In this document: in pieces, positions 7,976 through 16,974 of the stretch | Position numbering within the stretch: position 1 is the first letter of the stretch | Layout of the letters: every line of letters starts with the position of its first letter | NCBI RefSeq assembly: GCF_009764355.1 | Contig: NZ_LNUA01000008.1 | Span: 84,850 to 148,849, forward strand | Length of the DNA: 64,000 bases | Source of the DNA: Companilactobacillus bobalius | GTDB taxonomy: Bacteria; Bacillota; Bacilli; Lactobacillales; Lactobacillaceae | Reading direction: 5' to 3' | Notes under the pieces: generated by a model | What the model was told of the DNA's origin: nothing | Databases searched by the model: none | The model's input: the letters and a program-made list of their open reading frames with translations, nothing else | Program-made: the position numbers and the translations under genes

Positions 7976-8281
7976 ATGGAGAATTATAAAGCAATAGGAT
8001 CAATTGAAACATTTGGTTTGGTGTTTGTTCTACAGGCTGCGGATGCTATGTGTAAAGCAGCAGATGTCGATATTGTCGGATATGAAAATGTTGCTTCAGG
8101 ATATATTTCTGTAATTGTTCAAGGTGATGTTTCAGCCTGTGAAAGTGCAGTAGCCGCAGGAATCAAAGCTGTAGAAAATATGAATGCTGAAGTATATAGC
8201 TCAGTAGTCATTCCTAGTCCTCATCGCGACCTAACAAAAATAATTGATCGATATGCATTGAATAAACTATTGCCTGAATAA
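7976..8281 (+). CDS. BMC-H hexameric shell protein, divergent
   Basis: A 101-residue single BMC domain: AIGSIETFGLVFVLQAADAM and YENVASGYISVIVQGDVSAC. The pore loop reads VASGY, with a bulky Tyr next to the pore, and Cys residues at about positions 26 and 56 are unusual among the paralogues here. The C-terminus has a basic helix (RDLTKIIDRYALNKLL) absent from the other hexamers. It probably forms a minor, specialised facet. Confidence 0.93.
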   Translation: MENYKAIGSIETFGLVFVLQAADAMCKAADVDIVGYENVASGYISVIVQGDVSACESAVAAGIKAVENMNAEVYSSVVIPSPHRDLTKIIDRYALNKLLPE

Positions 8282-8297
8282 TAAGGGAGCAATAATT

Positions 8298-9725
8298 ATG
8301 CAATTAATAGACAATGATTTGAAATCATTACAGGAAGCAAGAATCGTCTCGGAGACAGCTAGGGATTCGTTTGGAATGTTAAAAGGATACAGTCAAGATG
8401 AACTGAATCTTACCCTTAAAAAAGTAATCGATGATTTGACCAAAGTTTTGCCAGACTTGTTAAAGCTTGAGTATGCCAATAAGTCCATCGGATCATGTGA
8501 AGATAAGTTGGATCTATATAATCAGTTCATTGAACTATATAAGAAAAATATTGATAATGAAAAAATTATTGGACCACTTTTATTCAATGATAAAGATCAG
8601 ATTGAAAAGATGGGCATGCCCCTAGGTCCAATTGTTACGCTCTTACCAATTGAAAATACCGTTTTATATAGTGTTTACGCATTATTAATAGCGATTAAAT
8701 CAGGGAATACTTTAGTATTAGTTCCATATCCAAAGGTGTCATCAATTTCTTCAAAAATATATCCACAGATTCAACTGATCTGTACTAACGCAGGATTACC
8801 TCAAGGATTCCTCGGATATATGAACAATGTGACTTTCAATGGTGTTAAAGAATTAACCGCCAGTTCAGAAATAGCTGCTGTAATCAATGTTGGTTGTGCT
8901 GAATATTATGATCAAATCAATATTCCAAGCAAACCGGTATTTTATGCAGAGACAGGTTCAACACCAGTTTTTATTCAAAAGACAGCCAACATTGCTAAAG
9001 CAAGTTCGCAGATTATTAAAAGTAGAGCTTTTGATAATGGATTGGCCCCGGCCTCAGAACAATTCGTTGTTGCCGAAAGCTCCATTTCTGAACATGTCAG
9101 AACACAATTGATTAATGACGGGGCTTACTTCATGAATAAAGAAGAAGAGGCTAAGTTGAGACAATCATTATTCCGTAATGGAGTAGGGGTCAGTGAAGAA
9201 TGTATCGGTAAGACAGCCAAATGGATTGCTAATCGATCGGGCTTTTCCATTCCTGATGATGCTCTGGTACTGGTATCCGAACAACCTTATATTTTTGAAG
9301 ATGATCCATTCGCTGTGAAGTTGAAATGTCCAATTATGGCTTTTTATAAAGAACCAGATTGGCGTCACGCTTGCGAAAAATGTATCCATCTTTTGAAAGA
9401 AAAACGTAACGGACATACCTTAGTTATTCATTCCAAAGATGACAAAATCATCAAAGAATATGCTATTCAAAAACCAGTTGGTCGAATGATCGTTAATGAT
9501 TCAGCTTATCTAGCTGGTGTAGGAATAGGTTCGAATTTTCCACTTTCAATGTTTTTAGGTGGTCAAACGACTGGTAGAGGTTGTACTGCTAAGAACATCG
9601 TAGCTGAAGATTTAACTTACCAAAGAATGATTTATTACAACGATGATGAAACTATTTTATCCTACGACAAAAATTTTGAAGAAGATGTTCTAAAGAAGTT
9701 CCTTAATAAGATTTTAGAAAATTAA
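8298..9725 (+). CDS. Aldehyde dehydrogenase homologue lacking the catalytic cysteine
   Basis: A 475-residue member of the CoA-acylating aldehyde dehydrogenase family (EutE/PduP type), paralogous to the gene at 17518. Both share the N-terminal leader pattern (LKSLQEARIVSETARDSF here), which in BMC dehydrogenases helps encapsulation. The active-site segment reads FDNGLAPASEQ where the active paralogue reads FDYGTICASEQ, so Pro251 replaces the nucleophilic Cys. The nucleotide-binding GGPG of the paralogue is also lost (VGCAEYYDQ). It is therefore unlikely to oxidise aldehydes. It may be a structural, scaffolding or regulatory partner of the enzyme core. It is placed directly before cutC, and the frame is intact over its whole length, which argues against simple decay. 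Confidence 0.85.
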   Translation: MQLIDNDLKSLQEARIVSETARDSFGMLKGYSQDELNLTLKKVIDDLTKVLPDLLKLEYANKSIGSCEDKLDLYNQFIELYKKNIDNEKIIGPLLFNDKDQIEKMGMPLGPIVTLLPIENTVLYSVYALLIAIKSGNTLVLVPYPKVSSISSKIYPQIQLICTNAGLPQGFLGYMNNVTFNGVKELTASSEIAAVINVGCAEYYDQINIPSKPVFYAETGSTPVFIQKTANIAKASSQIIKSRAFDNGLAPASEQFVVAESSISEHVRTQLINDGAYFMNKEEEAKLRQSLFRNGVGVSEECIGKTAKWIANRSGFSIPDDALVLVSEQPYIFEDDPFAVKLKCPIMAFYKEPDWRHACEKCIHLLKEKRNGHTLVIHSKDDKIIKEYAIQKPVGRMIVNDSAYLAGVGIGSNFPLSMFLGGQTTGRGCTAKNIVAEDLTYQRMIYYNDDETILSYDKNFEEDVLKKFLNKILEN

Positions 9726-9749
9726 TTCCACGAGAAGTGAGGGAATGAT

Positions 9750-12296
9750 ATGAATATTAAAGATTTTTCAGAAAAGTTATCTGAAGCTACTAAAGATTTA
9801 AGCGATGAAGAACGCCAAGCATTAGTGAAAATGTTTAGTTCAGTTTCAAACGAAGTATCTAAAGATGCTGAAACAACGCCTAGTAAAGTTGTTGTTGAAG
9901 ATGAAGAAACTGAAATTCCAGACGGAATTACAAGTAGATTGAAGGCTCTAAAAGACAACTATTTGAAGCAAGTTCCTTCAATCACAACTTATCGTGCACG
10001 TGCCATTACTAAGATTGCCAAAGAAAATCCTGGTATGCCAAAGATCATGTTACGTGCTAAATGTTTCAAGTATTGTTGTGAAACAGCACCCTTAGTTATT
10101 CAAGATAACGAATTAATCGTTGGTGCTCCAAATGGTGCTCCTAGAGCTGGTGCTTTCTCTCCTGATATTGCTTGGAGATGGATGGAGGACGAAATTGACA
10201 CGATTGGTACAAGACCTCAAGATCCTTTCTACATTTCTGATGAAGACAAGAAAATCATGCGTGAAGAACTTTTCCCATATTGGAAAGGTAAGTCAGTAGA
10301 TGAATATTGTGAGGATCAATATCGTGAAGCCGGTGTCTGGGAATTATCAGGTGAATCATTTGTATCTGATTGTTCATACCACCAACTAAATGGTGGTGGA
10401 GATTCTAATCCTGGTTACGACGTTATCTTGATGAAAAAAGGTATGATCGATATTCAAAATGAAGCCAAGGCTCATCTTGAAGAATTGGATTATGAAAATC
10501 CAGATGATATCGACAAGATTTATTTCTACAAGTCAGTTATTGATACAACTGACGGTGTAATGACTTATGCCAAGAGAATGTCAGATTATGCAAAACAAAT
10601 GGCTGATAAGGAAACTAACCCTAAGAGAAAAGCCGAATTGTTAAAGATTTCTGAAATTAACGCTAAGGTACCTGCACACAAACCAGATACTTTCTGGGAG
10701 GCTATCCAAGCTGTTTGGACAGTTGAATCGCTACTTGTTGTTGAAGAGAATCAAACGGGTATGTCAATTGGTCGTGTTGATCAATATATGTACCCAATGT
10801 TTAAGCACGATATTGAAAGCGGTAACATAACTAACTATCAAGCGTTTGAACTTGCTGGATGTATGTTGATTAAGATGTCAGAAATGATGTGGATCACAAG
10901 TGAAGGTGGATCTAAGTTCTTCGCTGGTTACCAACCATTCGTTAACATGTGTGTCGGTGGTGTGACACGTCAAGGTCTAGATGCAACTAATGATTTGACT
11001 TACTTATTAATGGATGCCGTTCGTCACGTTAAGGTTTACCAACCTTCACTAGCCTGCCGTATTCACAGTAAATCACCTCGTGCATACCTAAAGAAGATTG
11101 TTGATGTTGTTAGAGCTGGAATGGGATTCCCAGCATGTCACTTTGATGACACACACATTAAGATCATGCTTGCCAAAGGAGTCTCACTTGAAGATGCTCG
11201 TGACTACTGTTTGATGGGATGTGTTGAACCACAGAAATCTGGTCGACTATATCAATGGACATCAACAGCTTATACACAATGGCCTATCTGTATCGAACTT
11301 GTTCTAAACCATGGTGTTGACCTATGGTACGGCAAGAAGGTTTGTCCAGATATGGGTGATCTATCGAAGTTCAAGACATACGAAGAATTCGATGCTGCCG
11401 TTAAGGAAGAAATTAAGTACATTACTAAATGGACTGATGTTGCAACTGTTATCTCACAAAGAGTTCACAGAAGCCTAGCACCTAAACCATTAATGTCAAT
11501 TATGTATGAAGGTTGTATGGAACATGGTAAAGACGTATCAGCCGGTGGAGCAATGTACAACTACGGACCAGGTGTTGTTTGGTCAGGATTAGCAACATAC
11601 ACAGATTCAATGGCTGCTATCAAGAAGTTAGTCTTTGATGACAAGAAATACACACTTGAAGAATTAAACAAGGTTCTTGTTTCCGACTTTGAAGACAACG
11701 ATCAGGCTCGTAAAGATTGTTTAGCTGCTCCTAAGTATGGAAATGATGATGACTACGCTGATTTAATTGCTGCTGACATCATTGCCTACACAGAAGAAGA
11801 ACATAAGAAGTACAAGACATTGTTCTCAAACTTGAGTCATGGAACATTATCAATTTCCAATAACACACCATTTGGTCAAATGACAGGTGCTTCAGCCAAC
11901 GGTAGAAAAGCTTGGACTCCATTATCAGATGGTATTAGTCCTACACAAGGTGCCGATTATAAAGGACCTACAGCTATTATTAAGTCTGTATCTAAGATGT
12001 CTAACGATTCAATGAATATCGGAATGGTTCATAACTTCAAGATCATGTCTAGCTTACTAGATACCTCCGAAGGTGAAGAAAGTTTGATCATGTTGTTGAG
12101 AACAGCTTGTGCTTTAGGCAATGGACAAATGCAATTTAACTACTTAGATAATAAGACTTTGTTAGATGCTCAAAAACATCCCGAACAATATCGTGATTTG
12201 ATTGTCCGTGTTGCTGGATACAGTGCCTTCTTCGTTGAATTATGTAAAGACGTTCAAGACGAAATCATTAGTCGTACGGTGCTTACTCACTTTTAA
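9750..12296 (+). CDS. cutC: Choline trimethylamine-lyase CutC (glycyl radical enzyme)
   Basis: 848 residues, the short form of CutC. A glycyl radical on Gly823 ([16 protein letters not shown]) is passed to Cys491 in GCVEPQKSG, with Glu493 as base; these are each two residues on from the positions I recall for the Desulfovibrio enzyme (Cys489, Glu491, Gly821). It cleaves choline to trimethylamine and acetaldehyde. The substrate-contact segment [13 protein letters not shown], the strings [16 protein letters not shown] and [17 protein letters not shown], and the C-terminus are CutC-like rather than glycerol- or propanediol-dehydratase-like. The first 60 residues form an amphipathic helix and an acidic linker, probably an encapsulation signal. 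The gene lies 24 bp after the pseudo-dehydrogenase and is followed by its activase. Activity requires anoxia. Confidence 0.95.
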   Translation: MNIKDFSEKLSEATKDLSDEERQALVKMFSSVSNEVSKDAETTPSKVVVEDEETEIPDGITSRLKALKDNYLKQVPSITTYRARAITKIAKENPGMPKIMLRAKCFKYCCETAPLVIQDNELIVGAPNGAPRAGAFSPDIAWRWMEDEIDTIGTRPQDPFYISDEDKKIMREELFPYWKGKSVDEYCEDQYREAGVWELSGESFVSDCSYHQLNGGGDSNPGYDVILMKKGMIDIQNEAKAHLEELDYENPDDIDKIYFYKSVIDTTDGVMTYAKRMSDYAKQMADKETNPKRKAELLKISEINAKVPAHKPDTFWEAIQAVWTVESLLVVEENQTGMSIGRVDQYMYPMFKHDIESGNITNYQAFELAGCMLIKMSEMMWITSEGGSKFFAGYQPFVNMCVGGVTRQGLDATNDLTYLLMDAVRHVKVYQPSLACRIHSKSPRAYLKKIVDVVRAGMGFPACHFDDTHIKIMLAKGVSLEDARDYCLMGCVEPQKSGRLYQWTSTAYTQWPICIELVLNHGVDLWYGKKVCPDMGDLSKFKTYEEFDAAVKEEIKYITKWTDVATVISQRVHRSLAPKPLMSIMYEGCMEHGKDVSAGGAMYNYGPGVVWSGLATYTDSMAAIKKLVFDDKKYTLEELNKVLVSDFEDNDQARKDCLAAPKYGNDDDYADLIAADIIAYTEEEHKKYKTLFSNLSHGTLSISNNTPFGQMTGASANGRKAWTPLSDGISPTQGADYKGPTAIIKSVSKMSNDSMNIGMVHNFKIMSSLLDTSEGEESLIMLLRTACALGNGQMQFNYLDNKTLLDAQKHPEQYRDLIVRVAGYSAFFVELCKDVQDEIISRTVLTHF

Positions 12297-12319
12297 TTAA
12301 CAATCAGGAGATGAAAACA

Positions 12320-13270
12320 ATGGATACAAATGTGGATGGTGGCATCGAACGTCAGGCCATGATATTCAATGTTCAGAAATATAGTTTGTATGATGGGCCA
12401 GGGATAAGAACCATTGTATTCATGAAAGGTTGCCCATTAAGATGCAGATGGTGTGCTAATCCTGAGGGTATGAACCGAAAATACGAAGTTATGTTCAAGG
12501 AAAGTTTATGTAGCGATTGTATGGCATGTGTTGAAGCCTGTCCTCGCGGTATTCACTACATAGATGAGAATGGTCAACATCGTGTTAGACGTGATATTTC
12601 TTGTATTGGTTGTCATAAATGTGAAGAAGTTTGTCCAATGAATGCAATCCACATTACCGGAGCCATTAAAACCATACCTGAATTAATGAAAGTTATTCAT
12701 GAAGATGATGCTTTCTATCAACAATCAGGCGGCGGTGTAACTTTGAGCGGTGGAGAATGTACTTCACAACCAGATGCCGCATTGGCTTTATTAAAAGCCT
12801 GCAAAGCTGATGGAATCAATACAGCTATTGAAACATGTGGACACAGTCGTATGGATAAATTGATGGAAATGGCCGATTACATTGATTTGTTCCTATATGA
12901 TATGAAACACATGGACCCAGTAAGACATAACGAGTTAACAGGAATTAGCAATGAGAGAATCTTAGCTAATTTGAAAGAACTTTTCGAACGTGGATACCAA
13001 GTTAAAATCAGAATGCCAATGCTCAAGGGTGTTAATGACAGTGAAAAAGAAATTCATCAAATCATTGATTTCCTAATGCCATATCGTGATTACCCTAACT
13101 TCCAAGGTATTAATTTATTGCCATATCATAAGCTCGGAGTTAACAAGTACGGACAACTAGGAATTGATTATCCAGTCAAAGAAGATCCAAGTTTATCCGA
13201 CGAAGATTTGGACCGTATCGAAGGTTGGATTAAAGAATACGATTTTCCTGTAAAGGTTATAAGACATTAA
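12320..13270 (+). CDS. cutD: Glycyl radical enzyme activase CutD (radical SAM)
   Basis: About 316 residues. It installs the glycyl radical on CutC using S-adenosylmethionine. Radical SAM motif C-x3-C-x2-C: Cys38, Cys42 and Cys45 in KGCPLRCRWCANPE. It is followed by two ferredoxin-type [4Fe-4S] motifs, CSDCMACVEACP and CIGCHKCEEVCP (about residues 61-110), as in other GRE activases. The GGGVTLSGGEC segment is the conserved SAM/peptide-binding loop. Start choice: ATG at 12320 lies nine bases after AGGAG; the ATG at 12311 directly abuts that site. It depends on iron-sulphur assembly, and the suf operon lies just downstream of this locus. Confidence 0.95.
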   Translation: MDTNVDGGIERQAMIFNVQKYSLYDGPGIRTIVFMKGCPLRCRWCANPEGMNRKYEVMFKESLCSDCMACVEACPRGIHYIDENGQHRVRRDISCIGCHKCEEVCPMNAIHITGAIKTIPELMKVIHEDDAFYQQSGGGVTLSGGECTSQPDAALALLKACKADGINTAIETCGHSRMDKLMEMADYIDLFLYDMKHMDPVRHNELTGISNERILANLKELFERGYQVKIRMPMLKGVNDSEKEIHQIIDFLMPYRDYPNFQGINLLPYHKLGVNKYGQLGIDYPVKEDPSLSDEDLDRIEGWIKEYDFPVKVIRH

Positions 13271-13294
13271 TACTAGATGAAAGGAGGGAATCAT

Positions 13295-14419
13295 ATGAAT
13301 AAATTCAGTATGAAAACAGAAATAATCAGTGGAAATAATTCAATAAGTGAGCTTTCCAACATGCCGATCAAAAATGCTTTAGTTGTCTGTGATCCATTCA
13401 TGGTCAAGTCAGGTAAGGTTTCGGCAGTCACAGATGCACTTGATAAATTAGACGTTAAATATGATATTTTCTCCGAAGTAGTTCCTGATCCTTCAATAGA
13501 TGTAGTTTCAGGTGGATTATTCAAAGGAATATCACTGAAGCCTGATACGATCATTGCTTTAGGCGGTGGTTCAGCGATGGACACTGCTAAAGTAATCAAG
13601 CATCTCATGGATAATATCGAGATTAAATTAATTTGTATACCTAGTACTAGTGGTACTGGTAGTGAAGTTACTTCATTTGCAGTTATTTCAGATCCAAGCG
13701 CCAATGGTAAATATGCTTTGGTAGATGAAGATATGATTCCAGATATTGCTATATTAGATCCAAGTTTAACCATGAGTGTTCCAGCAACAATTACAGCTGA
13801 CACTGGAATGGATGTAATCACACATGACTTGGAGGCCTATGTATCACTGAATAGTAGTAGTTTTACCGATGCTTTGGCTGAAAAATCCATTCGAATTGTT
13901 TGGAATGAATTGCCTAAGGTTGTTAAAAACGGTAACGATGTAGAAGCACGAAAAGTCATGCACGATGCATCTTGTATGGCGGGGATGGCCTTCAGTGAAG
14001 CTTCATTAGGAATTTGTCACAGTCTGGCTCATGCCTTAGGTGGTCGTTTCCATAAAGCACACGGAAGACTGAACGCAATGTTATTACCTTATGTCATTCA
14101 ATATAATTCTGGAATTGATGGATCTGAAGAAACTGAAGCATTACACCGATATGCACAAATTGCTCGAGTTTTAAATATTTCATCATATACAGATAGATCG
14201 ACTGTTAATTTATTGATTGGTAACTTGAAGAGACTAACTGATCAGCTTTCAATTCCTAAAACAATTGCTCAATTAGGAATTGATGAAAATGAGTATAAAT
14301 CAGCAGTTCCGGATATGGCTAAAGCAGCATTAAAAGATAGATGTACGGTAACTAATCCTGTTGTTCCTACACAAGAAGATTTAGAAAATATATATCTTAA
14401 GTTAGTTAAAGGAAGCTAA
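13295..14419 (+). CDS. Iron-type alcohol dehydrogenase of the BMC
   Basis: About 374 residues, group III (metal-dependent) alcohol dehydrogenase. It reduces acetaldehyde to ethanol and so regenerates NAD+ inside the shell. The nucleotide loop GGGSAMDTAKV begins at residue 90, followed by STSGTGSEVTSFAV. Metal ligands are expected in GMDVITHDLEAY and in CHSLAHALGGRFHKAHG (from residue 241). Start: ATG at 13295 after AAGGAGG; the upstream ATG at 13277 lies before the ribosome-binding site. It pairs with the acylating dehydrogenase at 17518 to balance NADH. Confidence 0.92.
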   Translation: MNKFSMKTEIISGNNSISELSNMPIKNALVVCDPFMVKSGKVSAVTDALDKLDVKYDIFSEVVPDPSIDVVSGGLFKGISLKPDTIIALGGGSAMDTAKVIKHLMDNIEIKLICIPSTSGTGSEVTSFAVISDPSANGKYALVDEDMIPDIAILDPSLTMSVPATITADTGMDVITHDLEAYVSLNSSSFTDALAEKSIRIVWNELPKVVKNGNDVEARKVMHDASCMAGMAFSEASLGICHSLAHALGGRFHKAHGRLNAMLLPYVIQYNSGIDGSEETEALHRYAQIARVLNISSYTDRSTVNLLIGNLKRLTDQLSIPKTIAQLGIDENEYKSAVPDMAKAALKDRCTVTNPVVPTQEDLENIYLKLVKGS

Positions 14420-14423
14420 AGAT

Positions 14424-14939
14424 ATGTTTATTACGGAAAGAGAATTACAGGGTCTCTACCATAAAGCAGAATTTTCAGAATATATGATTTCCAAGAACGA
14501 CAGGTTAACACCTGAAGCCAAAAGTTTTTTAACAGGTAAAGGAATAAAAATAATCGAAAAAGATCATTCGAAGGATGTCCATAAGACAGAAATCACAGAC
14601 GGCCAAGATATTACTAAAGAACTTTTAAAGTTAGATCTACAGGCCGCCATCGTTGAAGCTTATGAAATAGATATCAAATTAGGCAACAGTATTTATGAAG
14701 TGTATGAGTTGCTTGATCAAGAAATGCCACCAAATTTACAGATATATTCATGTGATGCAAATGAAGTACTTAGTAAACCTATAACAAAAGAAACGTTAAG
14801 AAACCCTAAGTATAAAGTGATTATTTTACTTAAAAAGTGTTTATCAAGAATATGTGAAGTTCAATTAGATTCAAAAGATCAATTGAATTTAGTAAAGATA
14901 GAGCTGGTCGATCAGATTCGTAAACTAATGGAGGATTAA
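14424..14939 (+). CDS. EutT/EutQ-like BMC accessory protein
   Basis: 171 residues. The N-terminus (MFITERELQGLYHKAEFSEY then LTPEAKSFLTGKGIKII) resembles the opening of EutT and EutQ from ethanolamine compartments. The remainder is helical (DLQAAIVEAYEIDIKLGNSI) and resembles the cobalamin adenosyltransferase fold, though much shortened. No Cys-rich metal motif of EutT is seen. Choline cleavage by CutC uses no B12, so a role as adenosyltransferase is unlikely; it may have been retained as a structural or assembly factor. It begins 4 bp after the dehydrogenase and ends 2 bp before the chaperone gene. Confidence 0.6.
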   Translation: MFITERELQGLYHKAEFSEYMISKNDRLTPEAKSFLTGKGIKIIEKDHSKDVHKTEITDGQDITKELLKLDLQAAIVEAYEIDIKLGNSIYEVYELLDQEMPPNLQIYSCDANEVLSKPITKETLRNPKYKVIILLKKCLSRICEVQLDSKDQLNLVKIELVDQIRKLMED

Positions 14940-14941
14940 TT

Positions 14942-15778
14942 ATGGGTGAAAGTATGCAGGCTTGTAATGATTTAGTTTCAAAATTTGAAGCCGTTGTTGC
15001 CAATCCAGTAATTGATAAAAGCAAAATATATTACACAGGTGTTGATCTAGGAACTGCTTGTGTGGTTCTAGTAGTTATGAATTCTGAATATGAACCAGTT
15101 GCGGGTGCATATGAATATTCAGATGTGGTAAAAGATGGAATGATCGTTGATTATTTTGGAGCTATTACCTTAGTAAAAAAACTGAAAAAGAAATTAGAAG
15201 ATCTGCTTGATACAGAACTTGTTTATTCTTCCACAGCCATTCCACCGGACACTGAGTCCCTGGATGGCGGAGCAATTAAAAACGTAATTCAAAGTGCAGG
15301 CTTTGAAATTACATCTATCTTAGATGAACCAACTGCCGCTAATAATGTTTTGAACATTAAGAATGGTGCCATCGTGGATATTGGTGGTGGGACAACCGGG
15401 ATTTCCATTTTAAATAATGGAAAGGTAGTCAAAGTATCCGATGAAGCAACTGGTGGAACTCACTTAACCTTAACAATAGCTGGAGCAATGAGTACTTCAT
15501 TTGAAGATGCTGAATTGTATAAGAGAAATACAGACAATCACAAAGAACTCTTACCAATTTTGAAACCAGTTATTGAAAAAATTTCAACTATCATAACAAC
15601 ACAAGTTGCTGGGTATGATGTGAAGGATTTGTATTTGGTTGGTGGAACTGCTTGCTTAGGTGGGATTGAGAAGATTATTGAAAAGAAAACGGGGATAACA
15701 ACACATAAGCCAGTAAATCCCATGTTTGTTACTCCTTTAGGGATTGCTAAAAGTTGTACAAATGAAGTCATAGATTAG
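14942..15778 (+). CDS. EutJ-like Hsp70/actin-fold chaperone
   Basis: 278 residues with the actin/Hsp70 ATPase fold. The phosphate-1 loop is YYTGVDLGTACVVLVV (about residues 23-38), phosphate-2 is AIVDIGGGTTGISIL (about residues 141-155), and the adenosine motif is LYLVGGTACLGGIE. It is close to EutJ of ethanolamine loci, thought to help fold or load BMC enzymes; the direct role is not proven for the family. It has no substrate-binding domain, so it is the ATPase half only. Start ATG at 14942 is tightly coupled to the previous gene. Confidence 0.88.
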   Translation: MGESMQACNDLVSKFEAVVANPVIDKSKIYYTGVDLGTACVVLVVMNSEYEPVAGAYEYSDVVKDGMIVDYFGAITLVKKLKKKLEDLLDTELVYSSTAIPPDTESLDGGAIKNVIQSAGFEITSILDEPTAANNVLNIKNGAIVDIGGGTTGISILNNGKVVKVSDEATGGTHLTLTIAGAMSTSFEDAELYKRNTDNHKELLPILKPVIEKISTIITTQVAGYDVKDLYLVGGTACLGGIEKIIEKKTGITTHKPVNPMFVTPLGIAKSCTNEVID

Positions 15779-15790
15779 GAGGCAGTAGAT

Positions 15791-16090
15791 ATGGACTGTA
15801 GAATTATCAAGTCACCTAGCGAAGGAACCATGGCGATATTAAATCGTCGTAAAGGTTCTGGAATTAGAGACAAAATCGACAACATAGATGCCGTCGGTTT
15901 AGTTCAAGGAAGATTGATCGAAATGGTTGTAGCCTCGGATATTGCTGAAAAAGCTGTCGGTGTTACCACGGAAGATATCAGGGGTAGCTGTCCTCAGAAC
16001 ATGATTATGCTCGCCATCTTTGGCGATACTGCCTCCGTCACTTCAGCAATCGAAGAGATCAAGAAAACGTGGGAAACGGAACAATGGTAA
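15791..16090 (+). CDS. Circularly permuted BMC-H shell protein (EutS/PduU/CutR-like)
   Basis: 99 residues. It begins CRIIKSPSEGTMAILNRRKG, a strand that precedes the BMC core, and continues IDAVGLVQGRLIEMVVASDIAEKA and NMIMLAIFGDTASVTSAIEEI. Placing this strand first rather than last is the mark of the permuted EutS/PduU/CutR family, whose hexamers can have a barrel plug or a bent symmetry. Its stop overlaps the start of the pentamer gene. Confidence 0.85.
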   Translation: MDCRIIKSPSEGTMAILNRRKGSGIRDKIDNIDAVGLVQGRLIEMVVASDIAEKAVGVTTEDIRGSCPQNMIMLAIFGDTASVTSAIEEIKKTWETEQW

Positions 16091-16347
16091 TAGCTAAATT
16101 AATAGATAATGTCTGGGCAACCAGAAAAGCTGATAATATGAACGGCTTGAAATTAATGTTGGCAGAGATCACAGGCGGTAGAAAGAACGGAGAACAAATC
16201 GTAGTTTGTGATGTAATTGGTGCCGGTATTGGCGATAGAGTCATCATAGCTAGTGGCACTGCAGCCAGACAGGCGTTAGGGGACAATACCATACCAATAG
16301 ATTCAGCTGTGATTGGAATCATCGATGATAGCTGTAAACCAGTCTGA
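16084..16347 (+). CDS. BMC-P pentameric vertex protein (EutN/CcmL)
   Basis: About 87 residues from the ATG at 16084: MVIAKLIDNVWATRKADNM, QIVVCDVIGAGIGDRVIIAS and a C-terminal AVIGIIDD. This is the whole EutN/CcmL fold, whose pentamers cap the twelve vertices of the shell. A GTG at 16069 would add five residues not typical of the family. The gene overlaps the previous one by 7 bp. It is the only pentamer gene in the locus. Confidence 0.94.
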   Translation: MVIAKLIDNVWATRKADNMNGLKLMLAEITGGRKNGEQIVVCDVIGAGIGDRVIIASGTAARQALGDNTIPIDSAVIGIIDDSCKPV

Positions 16348-16361
16348 GGGGGTGTTGGTAA

Positions 16362-16949
16362 ATGAAAAAGGCACTATGTGCAAGCACTGTTGAAAGCGTT
16401 TACTCAAATGGTCAAACGAATATTGAAGTTGATCAAGATACCATTATCACACCTTTGGCCAAAGATTTAATTGAAGAATATGGTTTAAATGTAAAAATCA
16501 TTGAACCAAAAAAGAAGAAAGATGCGAGTTCTAAAAATATTTCTGAAGAATTGATCGTATCAATAATTAAAAAGATATTGAAAGATTCTTTGAATAATCG
16601 ATATGTAATGAAACTCGATTCTAATGGATTAAAAGTTGTCGATGGGAGCAGTATACAATTTACTGATATTCCTAACTGTACAAATGGTGGGTCCGGTCAA
16701 TATTGCAGTATTTTTTTCGGAAATTCTAATAAATCAAAGTTTGGCTTAGTCAGACTAAATCATACCGAACTAACTAAAACCATTGGAAATGACACTTATC
16801 TATACATATCTAAAGGAGCATTAGATATCTCCATTAATGAGAATTCGTGTGTATCAAAAGAAGGCGACATCATTTTCATTCCTAAGAGAGCTAATGTCAC
16901 TGTTAAAGCCCTTAAAGATGTCGAACTTGTTTATTCTTTAACTGAATAA
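16362..16949 (+). CDS. EutQ-like protein with C-terminal cupin
   Basis: 195 residues. N-terminal module MKKALCASTVESVYSNGQ, then ITPLAKDLIEEYGLNVKII, the same pattern as in the EutT-like protein at 14424. A Lys-rich linker follows, then a cupin barrel from about residue 85 (LVRLNHTELTKTIGNDTYLYI, GDIIFIPKRANVTVKAL). EutQ of ethanolamine compartments has a cupin fold, and acetate kinase activity has been reported for it. No other acetate kinase is present in this locus, so this protein may convert acetyl phosphate to acetate with ATP gain; that is inference. Confidence 0.78.
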   Translation: MKKALCASTVESVYSNGQTNIEVDQDTIITPLAKDLIEEYGLNVKIIEPKKKKDASSKNISEELIVSIIKKILKDSLNNRYVMKLDSNGLKVVDGSSIQFTDIPNCTNGGSGQYCSIFFGNSNKSKFGLVRLNHTELTKTIGNDTYLYISKGALDISINENSCVSKEGDIIFIPKRANVTVKALKDVELVYSLTE

Positions 16950-16974
16950 TTCATATAAATTGATGGAGGTAATT

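Noticed and set aside
8298..9725. Pseudogene call for the Cys-less dehydrogenase
   Set aside because: The frame is intact over 475 codons, with a good start, normal spacing and conserved leader helix, so it is more likely a retained pseudoenzyme.
9750..12296. Reading the GRE as B12-independent glycerol or propanediol dehydratase
   Set aside because: The [25 protein letters not shown] and C-terminal strings match CutC, and the short 848-residue form with an EutE-type dehydrogenase fits an acetaldehyde pathway.
13291..13821. 176-residue minus-strand open frame
   Set aside because: Shadow of the alcohol dehydrogenase gene; no family resemblance and no start signal.
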